Assembly (NCBI RefSeq): GCF_003019815.1
Contig: NZ_CP027773.1
Coordinates: 2,553,001 to 2,617,000 of the forward strand
Direction: 5' to 3'
Origin: Variovorax sp. PMC12
GTDB taxonomy: Bacteria > Pseudomonadota > Gammaproteobacteria > Burkholderiales > Burkholderiaceae_C
Length of the DNA stretch: 64,000 bases
The notes beneath the pieces were generated by a model, which worked only from the letters and a program-made list of their open reading frames with translations, ran no database searches and was not told the origin of the DNA. Of the stretch, positions 42,628 to 51,221 are shown piece after piece (the stretch's first letter is position 1; the number at the start of each line of letters is the position of its first letter). Made by a program: the position numbers and the translations under genes.

Positions 42628-42720
42628 GCTTGTCTGTGCTCCGGATGTTCGCCCGCGCAATCGGCGGGCAAATCCAGAATGCCACAGGAGCGGCGGGCAC
42701 GGGTTTCGGGTTTCCGAAGA

Positions 42721-42739
42721 GGGGCTTCGGCAAGGCCCC
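42721..42739 (-). terminator. Possible terminator after queF
   Basis: On the minus strand, 7 bp after the queF stop, GGGGC and GCCCC form a 5-bp stem around a 9-nt loop, followed by TCTTC. The stem is short and the U-run poor, so this is a weak call. Confidence 0.3.
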
Positions 42740-42745
42740 TGCGGC

Positions 42746-43612
42746 CTACTGCCGCGCGGTACGGATGTTCGCCGGCAGCGCCTGCGGCCAGCTCGTGCGG
42801 AACGGGTTGATGTCCAGCCCGCCGCGCCGCGTGTAGCGCGCATACACCGCGAGCTTGGTCGGCTTGCAGCGGCTCCAGATGTCCGTGAACATGCGCTCGG
42901 CGCAGGGCTCGTGGAATTCGTTGTGGTTGCGAAAGCTCACGATGTACGCGAGCAGCCCGGCCTGGTCGATGGGCGGGCCGCTGTAGCGGATCTGCACGCT
43001 GCCCCAGTCGGGCTGGCCGGTGACGAGGCAGTTGCTCTTCAGCAGCCGGCTGGTGAGGGTTTCGTTCACGTGCACCTGCGTGGTGTCGCTGCTCAGCAGA
43101 TCGGGGGCGGGCTGGTAGCGGGTGCACTCGATGTCGAGCCGGTCGAGGTCGAGGCCGTCGATCTCGTGCACCGGTTCGCGGTCGAACAGCTCGGGCGTGA
43201 GCAGTTTCACGCCGATGCCGCCCGACTGGTCGCTGCCGCGCCAGGCGGCCTCGGCGAGGTCGGTGCGCAGGTGCTCGCGCACGGCGTCGATGCTGGCGAA
43301 GGTGCTGTTGTTGAAGCTGTTCAGATAGAGCTTGAAGCTCTTGCTTTCGATGATGTTGGGCGTCTCGCACGGGATGGTGAAGTGCGCGATGGCCAGCTGC
43401 GGCTTGCCGCGCGCATTGAGCCAGCTCACCTCGAACGCGGTCCACAGGTCGGCGCCGAAGAAGGGCAAGGCGCCGGACCTGATGCCCATGGCCTCGCGCT
43501 GCGTGGCGCGCGCGATGGGGAACAGCAGCGAGGGGTCGTAGCGGTCCGCGTAGGCCGAGGCGCGGCCCAGTTGCGATTGCTCGGGGGTGTTGGGGTTGTG
43601 GTCTGTGCTCAT
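42746..43612 (-). CDS. queF: NADPH-dependent 7-cyano-7-deazaguanine reductase
   Basis: A 288-residue two-domain QueF (YqfD-like type) that reduces preQ0 to preQ1 in queuosine biosynthesis. The QueF motif is at residues 89-101 (ESKSFKLYLNSFN). The catalytic Cys195 and Asp202 lie in SNCLVTGQPDWG, and FHEPCAERMFTD and YTRRGGLDINPFR mark the C-terminal half. Its ATG overlaps the stop of the upstream alpha/beta hydrolase gene (ATGA), so the two are coupled. No preQ1 riboswitch is seen. Confidence 0.96.
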   Translation of the reverse strand: MSTDHNPNTPEQSQLGRASAYADRYDPSLLFPIARATQREAMGIRSGALPFFGADLWTAFEVSWLNARGKPQLAIAHFTIPCETPNIIESKSFKLYLNSFNNSTFASIDAVREHLRTDLAEAAWRGSDQSGGIGVKLLTPELFDREPVHEIDGLDLDRLDIECTRYQPAPDLLSSDTTQVHVNETLTSRLLKSNCLVTGQPDWGSVQIRYSGPPIDQAGLLAYIVSFRNHNEFHEPCAERMFTDIWSRCKPTKLAVYARYTRRGGLDINPFRTSWPQALPANIRTARQ

Positions 43613-44511
43613 GGCTTTGGATCTCGGGCTTCGGCCGCGTGCGCGAACGGTGCGATGTGGTTGGCGAGGATGGCGCACACCTCGGGCGGCAGGTCGTGGC
43701 CCATGCCGGGTACGGAAACGAAACGCGAGCCCGGAATGCGCCGGGCGGTGTCTTCGCCGCAGGCCATGGGCACGAGCGCGTCGGCGTCGCCGTGCAGCAC
43801 CAGCGCCGGGCACTGGATGCGTGGCAGCACCTGGGGGCGCTCGTCGTCCGCGCCGATGGCGAGCATCTGCCGCATCAGGCCGGCCGGGTGGTAGGAACGC
43901 CGCATGCTGAAGGTCAGGCGCTCCGCCAGCTCCTGGTCGGTCTGCGGGTAGGCGGGGCTCTGGATCAGCCGCAGCAGCCTGATGCTGTGCGCCACCAGTT
44001 CGGCCTCGCTCTTGCCCAGGGGCCGGCGCATGAGCATGGCCGTCACCTCGCGGCGCGGCCCGGGCAGGCCGCGCGCGCCGCTGGAACTCATGATGCTCAC
44101 GAGGCTGGTGCTGCGCCGTGGCGCGAAGGCGGCGATGCGCTGGGCGATCATGCCGCCCATCGAGGCGCCGACGATGTGCGCCCGCGCGATGCCCAGCGCG
44201 TCGAGCACGCCGAGCGAATCGAGCGCCATGTCCTGCAGCGTGTAGGCCGAGCGCACCTTGAGGCCGAGCCGGTGGCGGATGGTCTGCCACACCACGTTGC
44301 CGGTGCCCGCGTGGTCGAAGCCCTGGCTCAGGCCGATGTCGCGGTTGTCGTGGCGCACCACGCGAAAGCCCGCGTCCACCAGCCGCTGCACGAAGCCGTT
44401 CGGCCATGCCACCAGCTGCATGCCCAGGCCCATGATGAGCAGGATGACGGGGCGCCCTTCGCCTCCGGTGTCGTCGACTTCGATCTGCAGCCCGTTGGCA
44501 GTGACTTTCAT
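43609..44511 (-). CDS. Alpha/beta hydrolase
   Basis: A 300-residue cytoplasmic alpha/beta hydrolase. The oxyanion region is ILLIMGLGMQLVAWP, the nucleophile elbow VGASMGGMIAQ (Ser), the acid is in LVLHGDADALVP and the His in VPGMGHDLPPE. The RHDNRDIGLSQ motif is typical of the Pip/TAP-like and 3-oxoadipate enol-lactonase group. It starts 14 bp after the 2OG oxygenase gene and is coupled to queF. Substrate unknown. Confidence 0.87.
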   Translation of the reverse strand: MKVTANGLQIEVDDTGGEGRPVILLIMGLGMQLVAWPNGFVQRLVDAGFRVVRHDNRDIGLSQGFDHAGTGNVVWQTIRHRLGLKVRSAYTLQDMALDSLGVLDALGIARAHIVGASMGGMIAQRIAAFAPRRSTSLVSIMSSSGARGLPGPRREVTAMLMRRPLGKSEAELVAHSIRLLRLIQSPAYPQTDQELAERLTFSMRRSYHPAGLMRQMLAIGADDERPQVLPRIQCPALVLHGDADALVPMACGEDTARRIPGSRFVSVPGMGHDLPPEVCAILANHIAPFAHAAEARDPKP

Positions 44512-44525
44512 CGGTTCCTTTTTGC

Positions 44526-45368
44526 CTACTTGAACTCGCGCTCGCGCAGCCACTTGGTGGCGACCCACTTCTCGCCCGCCAGCACCGGCGCGCCGCCGTG
44601 CAGGGTGCGGGTGGCGGGGTCGGGCCGGTCGTAGCTGAAGAACACGCCGGTGCCGCGCACCGGGGCCACCTCGAGGCCCACGTCGGGGAAGGTGGTGGCG
44701 CCGCCGCCCTCGGGCTCCTGCAGGTACATGACGAGCGTGGCCACGCGCTGGCCGCCGCGCTTGAGGATGGTGGGCGTGCCGGGCTCGCCGGGGTCGAAGT
44801 AGTCGTAGTGCGGGCGGTACTGCGCGCCGGGGGCGTAGCGCAGGATCTGCAGGCCCTCGCCGAACTCGAGCGGCCAGCGCAGCAGCATGGCGATGCGCTG
44901 CTCCAGGCGCGCGACGATCTCGTTCTCGCCGCGCTCGAAGAACATGCCGTCGCTGGTGCGGTCGACGTTGAGCACCTCGCCGCCGGTGCGCGTTTCCACG
45001 GTGAGCGAGCGCGCCAGCCGCACCCGCGCGGCGGCGATCAGGCCTTCGCATTCCTCGCCCGACAGCAGGTTGCCGAACACCACCACGCGCGGATGCCGCA
45101 TGGTCTGCAGCACCTGCACGCGGCGGTCGCCGGCATCGAGGTACAGCGGCGCGCCGTCGAGGTCGGGGCCGGGCATTTCGGTGCGCACGGGCGGCAGCGC
45201 CACCTCGACGTTGGGAAAACCGGCTTCGAGCTGGGCCAGCGCCGTATCGGCGGCGGCGTCATGCCAGCCGGCCGCGCGCATGGACGCGCGCAGCGCCGGC
45301 ACCGAGTGCCCGGCCGCGAGCTGGGCCACCAGCCATTCGCGCAGTTCCGGACTGATCGCTTGCGACAT
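44526..45368 (-). CDS. Prolyl 4-hydroxylase-like 2-oxoglutarate/Fe(II) oxygenase
   Basis: A 280-residue protein with a C-terminal P4H-type double-stranded beta helix. The iron ligands are in YRPHYDYFDPG (HxD) and TLHGGAP (distal His), and Lys in GEKWVATKW binds 2-oxoglutarate. An N-terminal helical segment (about residues 1-60) precedes it. Bacterial members hydroxylate proline residues in peptides or proteins such as EF-Tu in some species; the target here is unknown. The start is the ATG at 45368, because longer frames run into a repeat element. Confidence 0.87.
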   Translation of the reverse strand: MSQAISPELREWLVAQLAAGHSVPALRASMRAAGWHDAAADTALAQLEAGFPNVEVALPPVRTEMPGPDLDGAPLYLDAGDRRVQVLQTMRHPRVVVFGNLLSGEECEGLIAAARVRLARSLTVETRTGGEVLNVDRTSDGMFFERGENEIVARLEQRIAMLLRWPLEFGEGLQILRYAPGAQYRPHYDYFDPGEPGTPTILKRGGQRVATLVMYLQEPEGGGATTFPDVGLEVAPVRGTGVFFSYDRPDPATRTLHGGAPVLAGEKWVATKWLREREFK

Positions 45369-45432
45369 CTCAGTAAACCTCCAAGTTGCGCCAAGACTCA
45401 AGACGCATGAAACCACCGCTGCTCGCGCCAGG

Positions 45433-45521
45433 AACACCGCGGAACCGGCTTTGCCGGGCCGCCGGTGTTGCCCCCTGGAAGGGGGTTGGCGAAGCGACAC
45501 GAAGTGCGCGAAGACTGGGGG
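45433..45521 (+). repeat. Structured repeat family B, copy 2
   Basis: An 89-bp copy of the element at 30768-30855, with outer pairs AACACCG/CGGTGTT, a CCGGC-TTT-GCCGG hairpin, CCCCCT-GGA-AGGGGG, and the same tail. One outer pair differs from copy 1 (C-G here, a mismatch there), and the second stem is one pair longer. It abuts the yaaA stop codon directly, so it would form the start of that gene's 3' untranslated region. Confidence 0.85.
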
Positions 45522-46307
45522 TCATCCCAGCCTTCTCCTGAACACCAGCCTTTCGGCTGTCGACACTTGAGCGTCGAAACCATAACCCTCGAGGTCGAAC
45601 TTTTCCAGTGCCTTGGGCGTCGCTGCCTTGTGCTGCGCCGCCCATCGGGCCAGCAGGCCGCGGGCGCGCTTGGCGAAGAAGCTGACGATCTTGTACTTGT
45701 CGCCCTTCCACTCCTCGAACACGCATTCGACCACACGGGCCTTGAGCACCTTCCTGTCGACCGACTTGAAGTACTCCTGCGAGGCCACGTTGACGACCAC
45801 CGGCGTGCGGTCGGCCGCGAGCCGCTCGTTCAGGTGCTCGGCGATGCGCGAGCCCCAGAAGGCATAGAGGTCCTTGCCGTGGCGGTTGGCCAGGGCGGTG
45901 CCCATCTCGAGGCGGTAGGGCTGCAGCAGGTCGAGCGGGCGCAGCAGGCCGTAGAGGCCGCTGAGGATGCAGACGTGGTCCTGCGCCCAGTCGAGCTGCG
46001 CCCGGGTGAGCGTGCGGGCGTCGAGGCCGCCGTAGACGTCGCCGTCGAAGGCGAAGGCGGCCTGGCGGGCGTTCCTGGGCGTGCTCTTGCTCGACCAGGC
46101 CTCGTAGCGGGCCACGTTGAGGGCAGAGAGCTTGTCCGACAGGTGCATCAGCTCGGAGATCTGCTGCGGCGACTTCTCGCGCAGCAGCTTGATGAGTTCG
46201 ACCGAGGGGCCGCGCGGGGACTCGAAATGGGGTTGGGTGGCGGGGATTTCGGCGGGGACCGGGGTGTCGTAGTCGAGCGACTTCGCGGGGGAGAGCAGGA
46301 ACAGCAT
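45522..46307 (-). CDS. yaaA: Peroxide stress protein YaaA
   Basis: A 261-residue protein of the YaaA/DUF328 family, linked in E. coli to limiting intracellular free iron and DNA damage during peroxide stress. The family start LFLLSPAKSLDYDTP and the segments YGGLDARTL, LSGLYGLLRPLDLLQPYRLEM and VNVASQEYFKSVD are all intact. Family length is about 255-260. It is divergent from valS with about 100 bp between the starts. No OxyR site could be identified by eye. Confidence 0.95.
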   Translation of the reverse strand: MLFLLSPAKSLDYDTPVPAEIPATQPHFESPRGPSVELIKLLREKSPQQISELMHLSDKLSALNVARYEAWSSKSTPRNARQAAFAFDGDVYGGLDARTLTRAQLDWAQDHVCILSGLYGLLRPLDLLQPYRLEMGTALANRHGKDLYAFWGSRIAEHLNERLAADRTPVVVNVASQEYFKSVDRKVLKARVVECVFEEWKGDKYKIVSFFAKRARGLLARWAAQHKAATPKALEKFDLEGYGFDAQVSTAERLVFRRRLG

Positions 46308-46380
46308 CCCGGAATTATGAGTGGCCGAAGTGACCGGAGGCAGCGCCGGTAAAATCACCGGCAATCCCACCTCGTTACGA

Positions 46381-46402
46381 CGGCACCCGAGGGTGCCGTT
46401 TT
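46381..46402 (+). promoter_or_regulatory. Terminator-like hairpin in the valS leader
   Basis: CGGCACC (46381-46387) and GGTGCCG (46392-46398) form a perfect 7-bp stem with loop CGAG, followed by TTTT (46399-46402). This is the form of an intrinsic terminator on the plus strand, yet it lies only 9 bp before the valS ATG. It could be an attenuator or a structure that hides the ribosome site. No competing antiterminator or leader peptide was found by eye. Confidence 0.5.
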
Positions 46403-46411
46403 GCATTCCCC

Positions 46412-49291
46412 ATGAGCGAACCCACCACCTCCCCCGCCCAACCCGGCCTCGACAGCCTGTCGAAATCGTTCGAACCCGCCGCCATCGAGGCGCACTGGGG
46501 CCCGGAATGGGAAAAGCGCGGCTACGCCAAGGCGGGCTACCGCGGCACGCAGCAGCCCAGGGAAGGCGCCGAGTCGTTCGCGATCCAGCTGCCGCCGCCC
46601 AACGTGACCGGCACGCTGCACATGGGCCATGCGTTCAACCAGACGATCATGGACAGCCTCACGCGCTACCACCGCATGAAGGGCGCCAACACGCTGTGGG
46701 TGCCGGGCACCGACCATGCCGGCATCGCGACGCAGATCGTGGTGGAGCGCCAGCTGCAGGAGCAGAAGATCAGCCGCCACGAACTCGGCCGCAAGAACTT
46801 CGTGGCGCGCGTGTGGGAGTGGAAGGAAAAGTCGGGCAACACCATCACGCAGCAGATGCGCCGCATGGGCGACACGGTCGACTGGAGCCGCGAGTACTTC
46901 ACGATGGACGACGACCTGTCGAAGGTCGTGATGCACACCTTCGTGAAGCTGTACGAAGAGGGCCTCATCTACCGCGGCAAGCGCCTGGGCAACTGGGACC
47001 CGGTGCTCAAGACGTCGGTGAGCGACCTCGAGGTCGAGAGCGAGGAGGAAGACGGCTTCCTCTGGCACCTGTCGTACCCGCTGGAAGACGGCAGCGGCGC
47101 GCTGACCGTGGCCACCACCCGGCCCGAGACCATGCTCGGCGACACGGCCGTGATGGTCCACCCCGAGGACGAGCGCTACAAGCATCTCATCGGCCAGCGC
47201 GTGAAGCTGCCGCTGGTGGGCCGGCTGATTCCGATCATTGCCGACGACTACGTGGACAAGGAATTCGGCACCGGCGTGGTCAAGGTCACGCCGGCCCATG
47301 ACTACAACGACTACGCGGTCGGCCAGCGCCACAAGCTCGAGATGATCGGCGTGCTGACGCTGGACGCGACCATCAACGACAACGCGCCCGAAAAATACCG
47401 CGGCATGGACCGCTTCGTGGCGCGCAAGGCCGTGGTGGCCGACCTCGACGCGCTGGGCCTGCTGGTCGAGGTGAAGAAGCACAAGCTGATGGTGCCGCGC
47501 TGCGCGCGCTCGGGCGCCATCGTCGAGCCGATGCTCACCGACCAGTGGTACGTGGCCATGACCCGTCCCGGCGCCGACGGCCAGTCGATCGCGCAGAAGG
47601 CCATCGACGTGGTGAAGTCGGGCGAGGTGCGCTTCGTGCCCGAGAACTGGGTCAACACCTACAACCACTGGATGGAGAACATCCAGGATTGGACCATCTC
47701 GCGCCAGCTCTGGTGGGGCCACCAGATTCCCGCCTGGTACGACGAGGAAGGCAATGTGTACGTGGCCGAGGACGAAGCCGCTGCGCAGGCCAAGGCGCCC
47801 GGCAGGAAGCTGACGCGCGACGAGGACGTGCTCGACACCTGGTACTCGTCGGCGCTGGTGCCCTTCTCTTCGCTGGGCTGGCCCGAAAAGACCAGGGAGC
47901 TGGAGCTGTACCTGCCCTCCACCGTGCTGGTGACGGGCTACGACATCATCTTCTTCTGGGTCGCCCGGATGATCATGATGACCAAGCACTTCACCGGCAA
48001 GGTGCCGTTCAAGGACGTCTACATCCACGGCCTGGTGCGCGACGCGCAGGGCAAGAAGATGAGCAAGTCCGAGGGCAACGTGCTCGACCCGGTCGACCTG
48101 ATCGACGGCATCGCGCTGCCCGAGCTGCTGGACAAGCGCAGCCAGGGCCTGCGCAAGCCCGAGACCGCGCCCACGGTGCGCAAGAACACGCAGAAGGAGT
48201 TCCCTGAGGGCATTCCGGCCTTCGGCGCCGATGCGCTGCGCTTCACCTTCGCTTCGCTGGCCTCGCTGGGCCGCAGCATCAACTTCGACTCGAAGCGCTG
48301 CGAGGGCTATCGCAACTTCTGCAACAAACTGTGGAACGCCACGCGCTTCGTGCTGATGAACTGCGAAGGCCAGGACTGCGGCCTGCTGGAGCACACCAAG
48401 GAAGACTGCAAGGTCGGCGGCCCGGCCCACGGCTACCTGAAGTTCAGCCGCGCCGACTACTGGATCGTGTCGCAGCTGCAGCGCGTCGAGGCCGAAGTGA
48501 CCAAGGGCTTCGAGGAATACCGCCTCGACAACGTGGCCAACACGATCTACCAGTTCGCCTGGGACGAGTTCTGCGACTGGTACCTCGAAATCGCCAAGGT
48601 GCAGATCCAGACCGGCGACGACGCGCAGAAGCGCGCCACCCGCCGCACGCTGATCCGCGTGCTCGAAACGCTGCTGCGCCTGGCGCACCCGGTGATTCCG
48701 TTCATCACGGAGGAGCTGTGGCAGAAGGTGTCGAAGGTCGCGGGGCGCGAGGGCGAGTCGATCATGGTGGCGGCGTATCCGCAGAGCCAGCCGGAGAAGA
48801 TCGACGAGGCGGCCGAGGCGTACGTGGCGCGGCTGAAGAGCCTGGTCGACGCATGCCGCACGCTGCGCGGCGAGATGAACGTGTCGCCCGCGATGCGCCT
48901 GCCGCTGTACGCCGTGGCCGACGACGCCGAAGGCGCTGCCTTCCTGCGCGAAGCGGCGCCCGTGCTGCAGGCGCTGGCCAAGCTCAAGGAAGTGAAGGTC
49001 TTCGACGACGAGGCCTCCTGGCAGGCAGCCGCGGAAGCGGCGCCGGTGGCGGTGGTTGGCGCCGCGCGCCTGTGCCTGCACATGGAAATCGACAAGGCGG
49101 CCGAGAAGCTGCGCATCGGCAAGGAAATCGCTCGCATCGAGGGCGAGATCGCCAAGGTGCACGGCAAGCTCGGCAACGAGGCCTTCGTGGCCAAGGCGCC
49201 GCCGGCCGTGATCGAGCAGGAGCGCAAGCGCCTGGCCGATTTCACCGCCACGCTGGAGCGCCTGCGCGACCAGCTTGTGCGCCTCGGCTGA
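46412..49291 (+). CDS. valS: Valine--tRNA ligase
   Basis: A 959-residue class I aminoacyl-tRNA synthetase that charges tRNA-Val. The HIGH-type motif is NVTGTLHMGHAFNQT and the KMSKS motif is GKKMSKSEGNVLDPVDLIDG. The editing domain carries TTRPETMLGDTAVMVHPED. A C-terminal coiled coil (about residues 890-955, rich in Lys and Glu) is typical. Length matches the family. A terminator-like hairpin lies in its leader. galU follows on the same strand after 117 bp. Confidence 0.97.
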   Translation: MSEPTTSPAQPGLDSLSKSFEPAAIEAHWGPEWEKRGYAKAGYRGTQQPREGAESFAIQLPPPNVTGTLHMGHAFNQTIMDSLTRYHRMKGANTLWVPGTDHAGIATQIVVERQLQEQKISRHELGRKNFVARVWEWKEKSGNTITQQMRRMGDTVDWSREYFTMDDDLSKVVMHTFVKLYEEGLIYRGKRLGNWDPVLKTSVSDLEVESEEEDGFLWHLSYPLEDGSGALTVATTRPETMLGDTAVMVHPEDERYKHLIGQRVKLPLVGRLIPIIADDYVDKEFGTGVVKVTPAHDYNDYAVGQRHKLEMIGVLTLDATINDNAPEKYRGMDRFVARKAVVADLDALGLLVEVKKHKLMVPRCARSGAIVEPMLTDQWYVAMTRPGADGQSIAQKAIDVVKSGEVRFVPENWVNTYNHWMENIQDWTISRQLWWGHQIPAWYDEEGNVYVAEDEAAAQAKAPGRKLTRDEDVLDTWYSSALVPFSSLGWPEKTRELELYLPSTVLVTGYDIIFFWVARMIMMTKHFTGKVPFKDVYIHGLVRDAQGKKMSKSEGNVLDPVDLIDGIALPELLDKRSQGLRKPETAPTVRKNTQKEFPEGIPAFGADALRFTFASLASLGRSINFDSKRCEGYRNFCNKLWNATRFVLMNCEGQDCGLLEHTKEDCKVGGPAHGYLKFSRADYWIVSQLQRVEAEVTKGFEEYRLDNVANTIYQFAWDEFCDWYLEIAKVQIQTGDDAQKRATRRTLIRVLETLLRLAHPVIPFITEELWQKVSKVAGREGESIMVAAYPQSQPEKIDEAAEAYVARLKSLVDACRTLRGEMNVSPAMRLPLYAVADDAEGAAFLREAAPVLQALAKLKEVKVFDDEASWQAAAEAAPVAVVGAARLCLHMEIDKAAEKLRIGKEIARIEGEIAKVHGKLGNEAFVAKAPPAVIEQERKRLADFTATLERLRDQLVRLG

Positions 49292-49408
49292 CAGACGGAC
49301 AAAATACCGGGCGTTTAGGATGCTGGTTCGGCACTTGCTTGCCGCTCCTGCGACCACTCCCGGGACCCCCCCCTTTCTTTCTTCCAACGAACCGACGCCG
49401 AACTGCCC

Positions 49409-50299
49409 ATGTCCACACCATCGACACGTATCCGCAAGGCTGTATTTCCCGTTGCGGGCTTTGGCACCCGCTTTCTGCCCGCCACCAAGGCACAGCCGAA
49501 GGAAATGCTGCCGGTGGTCGACAAGCCGCTGATCCAGTACGCCGTCGAAGAGGCCTACGCCGCGGGCATCCGCGACATGATCTTCGTGACCGGCCGCAAC
49601 AAGCGCGCCATCGAGGACCACTACGACACCGCCTACGAGCTCGAAAGCCAGCTCGAGGCCAGCGGCAAGACCGCCCTGCTGAACATCGCCCGCTCGGTCA
49701 TGCCCGACGACATGACCTGCTCCTACGTGCGCCAGCCGCGCATGCTGGGCCTCGGCCATGCCGTGCTGTGCGCCGAGCACCTGGTGGGCAACGAGCCCTT
49801 CGCCGTGCTGTTGGCGGACGACCTGATGGTCGGCCCCAAGGGCGGCGAACCCGTGCTGGCGCAAATGACCGCGGCCTTCGCCCGCCTCGGCGGCTCGCTG
49901 CTGGCGGTGCAGGAAGTGCCGCTGGAGCACGTCAAGCGCTACGGCATCGTGGCCGGCGACGCGATAGAGGAAGGCCTGGTGAAGGTCAGCCACATGGTCG
50001 AGAAGCCGAAGCCCGAAGACGCGCCCTCTCGCCTGGGCGTGGCCGGCCGCTACATCCTGACGCCGGGCGTGTTCGCCGAGATCCGCAACCAGCCCAAGGG
50101 CGCGGGCGGCGAGATCCAGCTGACCGACGGCATCGCGGCGCTGATGAAGAAGGAATCGGTGTACGCGTACTCGTACAAGGGCATCCGCTACGACTGCGGC
50201 AGCAAGGAAGGCTTCCTGCAGGCGTCGGTGGAACTGGCGCTGGCCCACCCTGAAGTGGGCGCGGAGTTCCGCGAATACCTCAAGAGCCTGAAGCTGTAA
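49409..50299 (+). CDS. galU: UTP--glucose-1-phosphate uridylyltransferase
   Basis: A 296-residue nucleotidyltransferase that makes UDP-glucose for polysaccharide synthesis. The nucleotide loop GFGTRFLPATKAQPKEMLPV, the FVTGRNKRAIEDHYD segment, LADDLMVGP and the C-terminal GIRYDCGSKEGFLQA are all typical of bacterial GalU. A clear intrinsic terminator follows the stop codon. Confidence 0.96.
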   Translation: MSTPSTRIRKAVFPVAGFGTRFLPATKAQPKEMLPVVDKPLIQYAVEEAYAAGIRDMIFVTGRNKRAIEDHYDTAYELESQLEASGKTALLNIARSVMPDDMTCSYVRQPRMLGLGHAVLCAEHLVGNEPFAVLLADDLMVGPKGGEPVLAQMTAAFARLGGSLLAVQEVPLEHVKRYGIVAGDAIEEGLVKVSHMVEKPKPEDAPSRLGVAGRYILTPGVFAEIRNQPKGAGGEIQLTDGIAALMKKESVYAYSYKGIRYDCGSKEGFLQASVELALAHPEVGAEFREYLKSLKL

Positions 50300-50323
50300 C
50301 AGCGCTCGTCGCGCTTGTGCAAA

Positions 50324-50350
50324 GGGCCGCTTTCGCGGCCCTTTTCTTTT
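50324..50350 (+). terminator. Intrinsic terminator after galU
   Basis: GGGCCGC (50324-50330) and GCGGCCC (50335-50341) form a 7-bp GC stem with loop TTTC, followed by TTTTCTTTT. It begins 24 bp after the galU stop, and its T-run ends just before the convergent sirA/tusA-like stop. Confidence 0.9.
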
Positions 50351-50356
50351 GCTTCC

Positions 50357-50584
50357 TCAGCGGCGCTTGAGCACGTGGATGAAGTCGGTGCCGACGGTTT
50401 CCTGCTCCATCAGCTCGTTGCCGGTCTGGCGCGCGAAGGCCTGGAAGTCGCGGATCGACCCGGGGTCGGTCGACACCACCTTCAGCAGCTGCCCGCTCGT
50501 CATCTCGTTGAGCGATTTCTTCGCCTTGAGGATGGGCAGCGGGCAGTTCAGCCCGCGCGTGTCGAGCTCGCGGTCAGCCTGCAC
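50357..50584 (-). CDS. Sulfur-carrier/TusA-SirA family protein
   Basis: A 75-residue protein of the TusA/SirA/YedF family. The Cys-Pro motif LDTRGLNCPLPILKAKKSL carries the sulfur-acceptor Cys, and TDPGSIRDFQAFARQTG is the second half. These proteins pass persulfide sulfur or modulate sulfur relay. The GTG at 50584 lies 7 bp after GGAG; an upstream GTG at 50590 is too close to that site. The start overlaps the NUDIX stop by 11 bp, so the two genes are coupled. A cysteine synthase gene lies further upstream in the same direction. Confidence 0.88.
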   Translation of the reverse strand: MQADRELDTRGLNCPLPILKAKKSLNEMTSGQLLKVVSTDPGSIRDFQAFARQTGNELMEQETVGTDFIHVLKRR

Positions 50585-51158
50585 TTCCACGCTCCTCGGG
50601 TTCCGGCGGCAGGTTCAGGCCGCGGCGGCGCTCTTCGTTTTCCGCGGCGGTGAAGAACACGGGCTCATGGCCGCGCGTGCGCAGCCAGTCGGCCAGCGCG
50701 TAGCCGGTGCCGGCCGGCCAGCACTTCAGGTCGGGCAGGTCGTAGAGGCGGTAGTCGACCAGTTCGGGCGAAAGCTTCACCTCGCCGTCGGCCACCACGT
50801 GGTAGGCGATGATGACCTGGTTCATGCGCTGGAAGTCGTACGCGCCGACGATCTTGAGCGCGCTGACGTCGAGGTTGGTTTCTTCCTTGACCTCGCGCGC
50901 AACGCCTTCCTCGGGCGTCTCGCCGGCCTCCATGAAGCCGGTGATCAGCGCGAACATCTTGCCCGGCCATGCCGCATTGCGCGCCAGCAGCACCTGGCCG
51001 CGGTACTCGACGATGGCCGCGAGCACGGGCGTGGGGTTGTTCCAGTGGGTGTGACCGCAGTTGGAGCAGCGCAGGCGCTCCTTGGGACCGCCGTCTTCCA
51101 TCAGCGCGATCCACTCGAGCGGCGTGGCACAGACCTGGCAAAACTTGGGATGGGGCAT
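50574..51158 (-). CDS. NUDIX hydrolase with zinc ribbon (NudC/YjaD-related)
   Basis: A 194-residue protein. An N-terminal zinc ribbon has Cys7, Cys10, Cys31 and Cys34. The NUDIX box, GFMEAGETPEEGVAREVKEE, is complete. The layout resembles the C-terminal part of NudC (NADH pyrophosphatase) but lacks the SQPWPFPxS motif, so the substrate is uncertain. It starts 63 bp after cysM and overlaps the TusA-like gene. Confidence 0.87.
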   Translation of the reverse strand: MPHPKFCQVCATPLEWIALMEDGGPKERLRCSNCGHTHWNNPTPVLAAIVEYRGQVLLARNAAWPGKMFALITGFMEAGETPEEGVAREVKEETNLDVSALKIVGAYDFQRMNQVIIAYHVVADGEVKLSPELVDYRLYDLPDLKCWPAGTGYALADWLRTRGHEPVFFTAAENEERRRGLNLPPEPEERGSAG

Positions 51159-51221
51159 GGGGTCTCTTTTCTTTTTATGGCGCCGCCTCGGTCAAGGCGG
51201 ACGCGGGTTGGCTGAAGACGA

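Noticed and set aside
42601..42745. preQ1 riboswitch near queF
   Set aside because: This region is downstream of queF, and the upstream side is a coding overlap with the hydrolase; no preQ1 aptamer pattern is visible.
46355..50248. Minus-strand open frame of about 1297 codons opposite valS and galU
   Set aside because: It lies antisense to two well-conserved genes and has the His/Arg/Val-rich composition of a shadow frame in GC-rich DNA.
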